NCBI GenBank assembly: GCA_903813345.2
Contig: CAIIXF020000008.1
Coordinates: 7,264,366 to 7,328,365 of the forward strand
From: Owenia fusiformis
Lineage: Eukaryota; Annelida; Polychaeta; Sabellida; Oweniidae
DNA: 64,000 nucleotides
Direction of reading: 5' to 3'
Both the position numbers and the translations under genes were made by a program. The notes beneath the pieces are model-generated. The model made no database searches. It was not told where the DNA came from and was given only the letters and a program-made list of their open reading frames with translations. Positions 11,099 through 23,300 of this stretch are shown piece by piece (the stretch's first letter is position 1; each line of letters opens with the position of its first letter).

Positions 11099-11140
11099 GA
11101 TATGGTACTCTATAGAAGTTATTTATAAAATCTTTCATAT

Positions 11141-12252
11141 CAAAGGAGTTGGGTAAACTAGCAACAGAGAGTGCCCCAATTGAAGTGTGAAAAAACTTTT
11201 TTTAAGAATAGGAGAAAAAAACATCAGAAATGCATAGATTGAAGTCTATATTTTTGGGTAGTATTTTAAAAAAAATTTAGAAAAAATTGTTACGGTGTCT
11301 GGAGACCTTCAAAGAGGGTGGGGGCCAGAAGGAAAAAAATTCACATATTTTGTAACCCTCTTGATGAATTCCAATTTACTCAGCTATGAATGAATACTGA
11401 CTATTGCAACTAATAATAGAAGTGATATTGAGGTAATATAAGCTTGATTTGGGAGGAGATTGTTGTGATATTAGGTTGATATCAGAACTTATATTTTTTG
11501 ATATTGCTTATGTAATGGCAATATGTTGGTAATTGGGCAGATATAAAGTTAATATTGGATTGATCTATCGAATTGGGCTTATATTTGGGTGATATTGCTA
11601 TAATATTGGGCTAATATTTGGGTGATATTGGATTGATATTGGGGTGATATTGCTATCATATTGGGCCAATATTTGCTTGATATTTGAGTGATATTGCTAT
11701 CACATTGGGCCAATATTTGTGTGATATTGGATTGATATTGGGGTGATATCGCTATCATATTGGGTCCATTATTTGGCTCATATTTGGCTGATATTGGATT
11801 TACAGTGGGATATTATTACAATCAGAATAATTGGGTGATATTTGGTAAATAAGAGGGTTGATATTGGACTGTTACTTAAATAATATGAGGCCAATACTTG
11901 GGTTATTTTGGATTGATATAGAGTGACATTTGATTGACAATTGTTGCGTGGGAAGGGCGGAATATATTAATATAAATATCTCATTATTGGCAAATTGCCA
12001 ATTTACTATATATTGTAATTCAAACCTCTATGAGACTAAATTCCTGCAGATATTTGTGATATTTTAACCAAAAAGGTATATTTTGGTAGAAAATAATGAA
12101 TTTTTTTAATTTGACCTTGACCTGGGGAATATGACCTTGACCTAAATGTTCATACATTTTTGAAACACATATATCACATAGATTAATAAAATAAAGAGAA
12201 AACTTGAAAATCAGGTGGGGCTTAAAATGGCCTTGTTTACCCAACTCCTTTG
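11141..12252. mobile_element. 1.1-kb TIR element with internal GATATTGG array
   Basis: CAAAGGAGTTGGGTAAAC at the left and GTTTACCCAACTCCTTTG at the right form an 18-bp perfect inverted repeat. The centre (about 11410-11900) is a diverged minisatellite of GGTGATATTGG / TTGATATTGGG units. The 74-codon minus-strand frame at the right end is not similar to any family I know. Probably a non-autonomous DNA transposon. Confidence 0.65.
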
Positions 12253-12295
12253 AACTCTTTCCAGGGCAGTATACATGTAATCAATAAAAATTAGT

Positions 12296-12508
12296 CAGGC
12301 CCGTAGCCAGGATTTACTGGGGGGGGCAGTTTTACCAAGGGGGAAGCTTTTGCCAAGGGGGAGCTTTTTGACAGTTTTGGCCAAAAATCAGACGAAAAGT
12401 CCAAATGGTGAAAAACTGCATGATTTGAAAGAATTTCTGGCCAGGGAGGGGTCATTTTGTTAAGGGGATCATTCTAGCTCCACCACCACTCCCCTTGCTA
12501 CAGGCCTG
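12296..12508. mobile_element. Short TIR element, CAGGCCC family, copy 2
   Basis: Starts CAGGCCCGTAGCCAGG and ends TTGCTACAGGCCTG. The interior shares AATGGTGAAAAACTGCATGA and TTCTGGCCAGGGAGGGG with the copy at 1468-1646. Confidence 0.7.
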
Positions 12509-13467
12509 ATGGTGTGGTGTATTTTTCAACATTTTACTATGTACCAGTTTATGATTTTATATGTCAAGAAAAAAGCCTAAGGGTATTACATTATTCATTT
12601 TTAACTGGAATTCTTTATTTATTAATGACCCTACACACATATATTCATATAATCTGTATATATTATAATTATAAATTCATTATTGCTATCTACAAACTGC
12701 ACATCTAAATGACTTGTATCTAGTCTTCTTCAAGACAAAATAAATAACATATACATGTATGTATCTAAATTGAACAATAAAGATTTTATGTTAGATCAAA
12801 AGTGAAAATATTAATGCCCATTAACTCCACTTCTCATGTTTAGTTCACAGGCATTTATTTTAAAGGGAGGCAACTTTTAATTTCAGAAAAAATACTTAGT
12901 ATTATTATTAGTAAAATATTAAGTTACAATTTTGGGGATTAGGCTGATCTGAAATGAAATTATTTACATTTTGGGTAAACATTGAAATATGATACGGTCC
13001 CCTTGTTGTCTTGCACTTAGACTCTTTTCCCTCTATACTATTGATTTCCCTGACCTTCTGTTCTAGAGATGAGGGGTTACCACGGGCTGAGCTGACTATT
13101 ATGCAGGTGAGGCCACTAGGTTACCTCACTGAAATTGTACTGAAAAATATTTTTGATGTTTTTTAAGTCGAAGCTATGAAAAATTATATCACATACTGTA
13201 ATTGTATAATAATACAATCCTCTTTGACCAAAGTTTTGCCTCGCCTTTTAAAATTTGCCTTTAGTAACACAGGGGTTTGTAACAAATATTAAAATACAAT
13301 ACAGCACATAACTAATAGAGAGGTTTCAATTAAGATCTTTGAGAACAAAACTCATGACTTGTATGTGTAGTAGAGTTCAGGGGCTCAATAATGAAATCAA
13401 GACAAACACAAAAATGAGATGAATTGAAAAATGAGAATATGGATTGTATGAATTTGTTTCGCTATCA

Positions 13468-13742
13468 CTCTACTTAACTCGTCGCAATTTAATTTGGCGT
13501 ATTTAGCAAAGTTGAAAAATTGGCAAATTTAGCCAGAATTAAAACAATAAACCAACGATGACATGATGCATTTCTGACAATAAATGAATTAAATGATTCA
13601 TTCTTGAATGTCCAACAAAAGCAATGCCAGTCTTTCTGTTCAACATGTTTTGTGATAACAAAGGCAAGTATTTTTTTCTGAAGAATTGGCGAATTTTTGC
13701 AAATCGCCAAATTAAAACAGCCACCGAATTAAGTAGCCCTGC
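13468..13742. mobile_element. TIR element (CTACTTAATTCG ends)
   Basis: The left arm CTACTTAACTCGTCGCAATT, TTAATTTGGCG faces the right arm CGCCAAATTAAAACAGCCAC, CGAATTAAGTAG. The arms are about 45 bp. The two small minus-strand frames inside are not recognisable. Confidence 0.6.
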
Positions 13743-14340
13743 CAAAGTCAGTATCTTTATATTTTTTTTAAAGATTTTTTACGGCAGTACATAATTGAGA
13801 ATCAAGATAAATAAAAAATAATTCCCACTTGGGCAAGGCTACATTATACAATATTAATCTTATATTAAGTTCGTTGTTAAGCCTCCAGGCCAACTGTACG
13901 CTAATGCAAATATAAGTTGTGATTTTCATTCTCCAAAGAACTTAAAAAATTCTCGTTATACAAGCATAGAAAATTATAATAATATATTCTAATAAATTCC
14001 ATAATCTGTAAACAGTTTTCACGTACATCACATATACCATTTTTGTGATGAATGAACTTAACATCATCACTGGGAGCTAACATTTGATTCACATCTTTCT
14101 ATAGTAAACTTTGCCTTCAAGTTGCAATACTACAGGCTATTTTAAGTCATATCCTCATTATTTCATATATTTGTTATTTGTTAATTAACAATGTTACATG
14201 ATCTGAAGTACATTCTATGTTTTTTGGTAAATCTATGCTGATATTGACTGATAAATTTCCCCAGTGGATAAATATGATATGCCTCAAAACTAGAATATTC
14301 TCTCAGTGTAAACATCATATCTAATAGCTCTTCTGTCTAT

Positions 14341-17300
14341 TCACAATACGCCATCCTGTTTATAACATGCGTTACAAACTCTAACAGGATAGTCCCAGCC
14401 CCGAGATGGAACTTCCCTGAGTTCTGGAGAGCAGTCGCTACAGACACCGTCCCCGCAAGCTCGACAATGGTGTTTAGTCAGTTTGGGCGTGAACTTGGTT
14501 TTACACACACAACAATTGGTGATGTCATTATCAGCCACCCAATACGCTGGCTTAGCTGAATCCTTTAGATATTCTGAAAGCATAAAAGGATACATACATA
14601 TGTACAGTAAATCCATCTGTATGTGAACACTCGAAATGATAGGATATACCAGGATATATTTTACTTTTTTATTTTCAGAATAATCTTGTAATTTCAAACA
14701 AAAGATAACATTGAGCTGAGGGTACTTTCTTTGAAATGATTTTCATAACTGAATAATATTTTTTGACTGAGGTGACAACATCCCTTGTCATTCCCATTTT
14801 TATATAAAGGTCATCACTATGCAAGAAAATACTTATAAGTCCAGTCAAATCTCACAAACATAGTGTGTTTCTCCATAAATTCCCATTTCTAATACAATTT
14901 GTATTCATAAATGAGTTTCAATACCTAGAGGGTATTCCACAACCCCAGCAACAGCTCCTATTGCACCACCCACCACTTCACCATATATTCTTGCACGCAG
15001 GTCACGCTCAGCCTGTTCACTAGGTTGTGCTAGGTGTTCTGCAGCTGTAATGAATTTTAAGGTTGTCTTTATTCTATTACAGTATATCATATCATTAAAA
15101 TAAACAATACAACAGTTCTCATAAACTTTATTCATATCAGCCAAAAAGAACTCAAGAACCAACCCAATCTTGGAAAACTATTATTCCATTTCCATCTACA
15201 CAATCAGAATCTGAAGTAGTCTAAGGGAACACATCTAAAAGTGAACACTTGCCACTGAAAGAATCCAATAAATATAAGCCATAGAGTACGTAAGTGACAG
15301 AGTACCAACCTAGATCCTGCCTTTTTCGAAAGCATTCATCACAAACTCGCACTGGTCCGGGTCCCCAGCCTCGTTCTGGAACAGGGGTTTTCTTCATTGA
15401 GCAGTCATCACAGAACCCTTCTCCACAGGCTCGACAATGGTGTTTGGATTCATCTGTGGTGAAGTCCTTATCACACTTTTTGCAGACCTAATAAAAGATG
15501 CATTATATTGCTTGTTTTCTACCAATCAACTTGCCTACTCAAAAGCAATATCATAAATAAATTACACTTAGCTAGTGTTTTGAAAGCACTTTTATCAGTA
15601 CCCCAGTCCATGATACTATTAAGGTCAGTCTGTAGCATTTCACACTTTTTAAGGTCAGTATAGCATTTCACACTAATTTCCCAGAAGAAGAGTGGAAACC
15701 TGTATGTTTAACATGGCACTTACCTTCAACTCAGAATTGGGGACCCAGTAGGGTGGAGCTATCTGGTCTGTTACCCAGTTTGTCAACATCTTAGTGGGCT
15801 TTGCACTGACCTCCTTCACTGTGCTAGAGATGTAATGTACTCCGTCTAGCAGTCTCCTTGCAGCATTGTGTGTGCCTTGTAGCACTGGGTTGCTCTACAA
15901 TGTAATATGAGTAAATAATGTACTCCATCTAGCAGTCTCCTTGCAGCATTGGGTGTGCCTTGTAGCACTGGGTTGCTCTACAATGTAATATGAGTAAACA
16001 ATGTACTCCATCTAGCAGTCTTCTTGCAGCATTGTATGTGCCTTGTAGCACTGGGTTGCTCTACAATGTAATATGAGTTTTTATAACATACCTATGATGA
16101 TGTATAGTGCAAAGTGTACACAAGACAGCGGGCCAATATAAGTTTTGAAAAGCCCTCGTCCGCTAACTTTCTGATTGGTCAAGGCGCTGACGTCATAACC
16201 AATCAATCGAAGATAAAACTGCGCGAGCAATTTTTCTAAACTCATTTCAATCATTTTCAAACCATTTGTTTGTCAATTCTATAAGAAAACGGTACTCTCT
16301 GACCAGTCTACAGCATCATAGGTATGTTATAAATTGTTTATGTCACTATCGTGGCACATATGCCCTCGGTTCTCAGAGATCAATGTCCCTCCCAAGGTCG
16401 GGCCATATATCACTGAGACCTCGGGCATATATGCCACGATAGTGACATAACCTCTAAATGTTGCACTGTTGTCACACCATTTTAAAATCAAAATTCCAAG
16501 ACATTTCACCTTCTTTATAAATAGACAATTCATTTCATTTCACCGACCTTTCACTGATTCAAGCATGAAATTCAGATATTAGATACATGTACATCCTATA
16601 CATATATATCCTGTCAATCACTCACCCCAGGCCAAACATGGGCTATCTCAGTCCTGACACATGTGTCTATGGGGTCTTTATTACCATACCAATACTGTCT
16701 ACTCTTGTATATGATGCCACAATATTTGCATTCTAGGACATACCTGAAAGATAAAGTCACATAATTTAAGTTTTGATACTTAGGCATAGCATTATATTTG
16801 TTCCAATCAATAATATTACTCTTCTCTATGTGATACTAATTTAAATTTGGAACCAGCAACCATATACTTCATAACATACAACAGTAACATACTACAGTAA
16901 CATTCTATCTTGATTTTATCAGTTATACAGTGCACATGTATTTCATTAAGAGGGTGGCATCTAGCTGAGAGATTTCTCCTTTAGGAGAAAGTGGGATACA
17001 GCTGATGTGGCGACTTAGATGTCGCACCAAATAGCTTCACCTGAACCAATCAGCCAACATATTCGACAAACAAGATAAAAATGGCATAATATACTGGATT
17101 AATTAATATAATGGCTGTCTTTACCTTCAAGTTATTGAATTCAACGATATCCTTCATAAATATTATGTACCTTATACCATATCTCATTTAGGTATCTAGA
17201 ATACATACCCCGACCATGCATACTTGGCAAGACCAAACCATTGGTTGTCAGTTGAGGCTGCAGTCTTTGGTACGACAATCACCTCTTTGCCATTATTGTG

Positions 17301-20300
17301 GCATGCTCTACATGAAAAGACCTGGTTGTCATACTGGTGTTGGTATATGCACTTAGAATCACAGTTGTGTGGCACTTTCTCCACTAGGTGGTTCATACTG
17401 TTATTGCATCGCATACTGAAAAAGTAAATATGCACTTAGAATCACAGTTGTGTGGCACTTTCTCCACTAGTGGTTCATACTGTTATTGCATCGCATACTG
17501 AAAAGGCAAATATGCACTTAGAATCACAGTTGTGTGGCACTTTCTCCACTAGATGATTCATACTATTATTGCATCGCATACTGAAAAAGCAATTATGCAC
17601 TTAGAATCACAGTTGTGTGGCACTTTCTCCACTAGGTGGTTCATACTGTTATTGCATCGCATACTGAAAAATACATTTTCAGAGTAGAGTGAAAAAACAA
17701 TTGCTCTGACTGTTGAAATCTGGTCATTGTTTTGGTCTTAAATCCTTGAAAATATCCCTCACCTAAAGGTCTACCCGAGATATATTAATTTTGTTCAAAA
17801 ATGGCAAAAAATATGGCACCATTTAAATGAATGCAAACAGGTATTTAGAGATCCCCTAATAGGTCTGAGTTGTATGTTTCTCTGGTATGTTTAGAAATTT
17901 GGATATAGACATTAAAATGAAATACAACTTTTGATCATAAGGTATAAACTCATTGAGAATAGAAAAATGTTGTTAACAGCATTCTGATAGCACACATTAT
18001 TCAATACTATTAAATTGCAATATGACTCCTGATTCAGAAGAAAACAGATGACATAAGAAAACAGATGACATAAGAAAACAGATGACATAAGAAAATTAAC
18101 AGAATGACATCCTGATTATGATGGATTAAACCCGAACAATGAAAATACTTGCTTTCATCAAATAATTGTAATTAGTAATTGTATAGTTAAGAAGCATTAA
18201 AATGACAATTGCATTAAGTTTTCATGCTAAGCAGTGCTTTAATTAATAACAGTTATTCTACTATAATTATTGAGGTATATATATTTGATATTGTAAGGGT
18301 ACATTAGCTGGAATATCATAAACATCTTACAATTTTGCAATACGGCCAATATCTCTGTTTACAAAGTTGAGATACTAGATAGTAATGTGAAGGTCGATAA
18401 TTACCTGCAAGACAGACATCTGGAGGAGCATGTGAAATACTGGTCAGGAAACATACAAGGGACAGATTTCTCTATGTCACCCTTAAACTTCTCATTCAGC
18501 ACCTGTAGTAAAAAATAAAGTAATGTAATCATCTTCTGAACTATTTGTTCACAAACCTTAAAATTTGAAATTGATATCATATGATACTGACACACATTAG
18601 AGATAAAAATGTGCTGGAAATTCTGCCTTACTCATGAAATAAGGAAAAAAGAAAAATCGTAACATGGATCTTCTGCCATTTTGTTGATGAAACAGATCCG
18701 TTTAGGCAACTAGTTTGAAGAGTGCAGTACCATCATAGTTGAAGCCCTATTTTAAGAAAGCACTACTCTTTCCATTGCATACTTCATGCATTGGAACGGG
18801 TAATATATACAAGAACTTGATGCAAGACTAGTTTTACACCTGTTCAGTGCATCAATAATGTAAAATCAGACAAGACATTAACATGCAAAATTTCACCACA
18901 CCTGTCATTTGTTACATATGCCAACCACCAAACACTGAACACCAACTGCCAAATGCTGAACAGAAGCCGCTGAACAATGTCAAAAAAAAGTTGGAGACTA
19001 TAACAATTTGAAACAAGGCATTAACATGACAAAATGTCACCACCTAGTTGCTCACAATATTATGAGTTCAAACTTAAGTCAGATTTGAATTTCTGAGAAC
19101 TTGTAAAGTCAAATTTGAACTTAAGATGTAGATGATTTTGAAAAAAAAATTTGGTCAATTTGAAGCAAGTTGAAAACAGACCTTTTTGACCTTTTTTGAC
19201 CTTGAGAAGGTCATTAAAGGTCAAATGTCAAATCTAAAGTCAGATTTGAATTTCTGAGAACATGTAGATGATTTTGAAAAAAAACTAGTCAATTTGAAGC
19301 AAGTTGAAAAAAGACCTTTTTGACCTTTTTTGACCTTGAGAAGGTCATTGAAGGTCAAATGTCGAATCTAAAGTCAAATCTAAAGTCATATTTGAATTTC
19401 TGAGAACATGTAGATGATTTTGAAAAAAATTTAGTCAATTTGAAGCAAGATGAAAAAATACCTTTTTGACCTTTTTTGACATTGAGAAGGTCATTGAAGG
19501 TCAAATGTCAAATCTAAAGTCAGATTTGAATTTCTGAGAACATGTAGATGATTTTGAAAAAAAAATTTAGTCAATTTGAAGCAAGTTGCAAAAAGACCTT
19601 TTTGACCTTTTTTGACTTTGAGAAGGTCATTGAAGGTCAAATGTCAAATCTTAAGTCAAATCTAAAGTCAGATTTGAATTTCTGAGAACACGTAGATGAT
19701 TTTGAAAATTTGTTTTAGTCAATTTGAAGCAAGTTGAAAACAGACCTTTTTGACCTTTTTTGACCTTGAGAAGGTCATTAAAGGTCAAATGTCAAATCTA
19801 AAGTCAGATTTGAATTTCTGAGAACATGTAGATGATTTTGAAAAAAAAAATTAGTCAATTTGAAGCAAGTTGAAAAAAGACATTTTTGACCTTTTTTGAC
19901 CTTGAGAAGGTCATTGAAGGTCAAATGTCAAATCTAAAGTCAGCTTTGAATTTCTGAGAACATGTATATGATTTTGAAAAAAAAATTTAGTCAATTTGAA
20001 GCAAGTTGAAAAAAGACCTTTTTGACCTTTTTTGACATTGAGAAGGTCAAATGTCAAATCTTAAGTCAAATCTAAAGTCAGATTTGAATTTCTGAGAACA
20101 CGTAGATGATTTTGAAAAAAAAATTTAGTCAATTTGAAGCAAGTTGAAAACAGACCTTTTTGACCTTTTTTGACCTTGAGAAGGTCATGGAAGGTCAAAT
20201 GTCAAATCTAAAGTCAGATTTGAAGGTCAAATGTCAAATCTAAAGTCAGATTTCAATTTCTGAGAACATGTAGATGCTTTTGAAAAAAAATTTAGTCAAT

Positions 20301-23300
20301 GTGAAGCAAGTTGAAAAAAGACCTTTTTGACCTTGAGAAGGTCATTGAAGGTCAAATGTCAAATCTAAAGTCAGATTTGAACTTCTGAGGACATGTAGAT
20401 GATTAAGAAAAAAATTGAAGTCAGTCTAAACAGTATTTGTTAAGTTATAGGAAGTTGTAAGAAATTGTTACAGACGCCAACCGCCGGACGCCAACCGCCG
20501 GACGCCAACCGCCGGACGCCAACCGCCGTCACAAAAAAACGGAGACCATAACAATATGTCACCACTTTTGGTGGTGACATAACAAGGCATTAACATGACA
20601 AAATGTCACCACCTAGTTGCTCACAATATTATGAGTTCAACCTTAAAGTGTCTCACATATTCGATCAAAATTTGCCATGCAAACATGTTAGTCTACTTTA
20701 CTGGCCCCCCTTGCTGTAACAAGGAACCCAAAACACATTAAAACGTAAACATAAACCAATTAGTCACTTCACTATGAAGGTGAGGGGTGTACGCTGTGTG
20801 CATGGACTAACACAATATCAGTGGTCATTTACTGTGTCAACTTAGTAACCCTTGCATATCGTGCTCACTCAAGTATTGAATAATTTTTTCATGATCTAAA
20901 TGTTTGTGGTTTATAAAAAAATGTGATATGTTTTAGTTAGAAATACATTAATTAATATATTTAGAGGTTATGTCACTATGACGTGAAATATGCCTGAGTT
21001 CTCCCAATATAGGCCGACCTTGGGAGGCTCTATATTTGGGCAAGAACGAAGGCATATTTCACGTCATAGTGACATAACTGATGTATTACATGCCTTTGTT
21101 CCCATGGTTACTTTGTATCAATGACGTGACGTCATGATATTATCATGGTAATTAAAGAAATCTAATATCAAAACGAGGTAAGCGGGCTATATCGGGGTAA
21201 TCGGGCAATATCGGTGGATATAGCTCGCTAACTTTCCCATTGACTTCCATACAAATGCTTCGCTAGGCATGTAATACTCATTCAAACAGCACTAGAATGC
21301 GGGAAGAAAGAGCAATGGTGACAAAATGCAGACAGAATTTTCCCTAAGGGTTTCAAACATTTCTAAACCCAATCATACATGTACTTCATGTGTACTGTTA
21401 TTTTTAGTGCTATATTTATAGATATAATTTCACGTATTAAAATCATATTTTCCAGGGGTCTAAACAGTATTTGTTAAGTTATTGGAAGTTGAAAGATGAA
21501 GCAAGATGAAAATGATCTTTTGGACCTTGAGAATGTCATTGAAGGTCAAATATTTTTTGACTTTGAGAATTCATTGAAGGTCAAATCTATAGTCAGATTT
21601 GAACTGTTGAGAACTTGTCCATGATTTTGAAAAAAAAATGGTCAAGTTGGAGCAAGTTGAAAAATTACCTTTTTGACATTTTTTGACTTTGAGAAGGTCA
21701 TTGAAGGTCAATTTTCAAATCTAAAGTCAGATTTGAACTTTTGATAACTTGTAGATGATTTTGAAAAAAATTGATCAATTTGAAGCAAGTTGAAAAAATA
21801 CCTTTTTGACCTATTTTATCTTGGAAAGGTCATTGAAGGTCAAATCTTATATATACCGTCAGATTTGAACTTCTGAAAACATGTAGATGATTTTGAAAAA
21901 TTGAAGTCAGTCTAAACAGTATTTGTTAAGTTATTGGAAGTTGTAAGAATTTGTTATAGACGCCAACCGCCGACCACCAACCACCAACCGTTGTCAAATA
22001 AAAAAGGGAGGCCACAACAATATGTCACCATTTTTTGGTGGTGACATAATAACTGAAGACTCACCGTCAAAGCTTTAAATATTACTGCAGGTGATCTCGG
22101 GGAACGAACACTGTTATTGTGCAATAGACTCTTTACAGTCTTCAACAAGCCTTCAAACTTTGTTGGAGGTTTCACTGTCCTTGTACCAACATAAGTAATA
22201 CCACTGAATGCATCAATGGACATTTCTAACTTGTGGAAACGATCTTTCAGTAAATCTTCAGGAGTTCTTCCTGACTTTCTTTTTCCATTTCCAGATTCTT
22301 CTAAAATATAGATATATGAACTGTTATCCTTAAATTTAACTCAAAGATCAATAGTAAAATATTGAAATTGGATCACAAACGGATGGGGACAATAAGGATT
22401 ACATGGAACAGTGTTTCTATTACAAGACATTGTTTCTTTTTCGCAAGCATGCAGAAATGTTTAGTAAAACATTGTGAAAAACCATCCTAAGCCGATGAAG
22501 TACCATTATTACCAAATACTCAATCAGTTTAATAAAATATGTATGTGTCAACTCAAGCAATAGTTTGATTCTCAATTGATAAACACAACTTACTCTTCAG
22601 TACATCAGTATGTTGAGTTTCATGAAAAACTACAACAGCTGGCCCAAGTGTTGACAGAGTTCCTTCAAATTTTCCCCGATCTGACAGAGCTTTAAGTTCC
22701 TTCTTAAAATGTTTCATATATGCAGACGAGGCATCTCCTAAGAACTGAAACATGTCATTGTGGAGTCGATCTGCTCTCGTCCGGTAAATCACTATATCAC
22801 TAACTGCAAGGATTTTCAATAGAAGCCTCGTTCGTTGATTTTGATTTTTTGTAGTTCCTAATAGACCTTCAGTATCCATAATAATGGTACCTAATTTTGG
22901 GTCTAAGGCTGCCCAGACACCAGCAGTGCAGGAGGATGGGTCATTAGATGTAAGGAACACTTCCATACCTAAATCAAATTACATGAAAAATACATTGTAT
23001 TCCCAGCTACTATTTTTTGCGCTTTTCATAAGTTTTTAAAAATCGTGAAATAATTCCCAGGAATTCATTTCACTCAGTGTTGACATTATTTTTGTCTAGT
23101 GCTGGTTGATAAAAGGGGTTTATTTAAATTTAAATTCATTCTATAACACTCCAATCAAAATTATGAACCTTTTAACAACCTGGCTTCAAATCAAAACAAA
23201 AGCTTGGGTGAGGAAAGATAAGTATGGCTGATATTGATATTGTTCCAGTAATAATGCAAATATTCCTTACCACTAAAAAATGTATGGTTGAGTGTGTGTG

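Larger units (their letters stand above)
10308..14340. other. Gene-free interval between TMEM223 and ZFYVE1
   Basis: I found no exon here. The interval contains four TIR elements (listed separately) and one terminus of the TAGCCTTGCCCAAG family near 13.83-13.85 kb. The last few hundred bases before 14341 should be the ZFYVE1 3' UTR, but I see no clear AATAAA on the minus strand. Confidence 0.55.
20583..22050 (+). mobile_element. Second Helentron/pearl-like element, head-to-tail
   Basis: Starts with the same CAAGGCATTAACATGACAAA block directly after the hairpin of the previous element. It contains about three diverged ~140-bp core units at 21480-21930 and ends with TATGTCACCATTTTTTGGTG, GTGACATAA. 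Its 5' half has been invaded by two smaller palindromic elements (20967-21078 and 21083-21277). It lies in ZFYVE1 intron 4 and ends within about 20 bases of the donor of exon 4. Confidence 0.6.
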
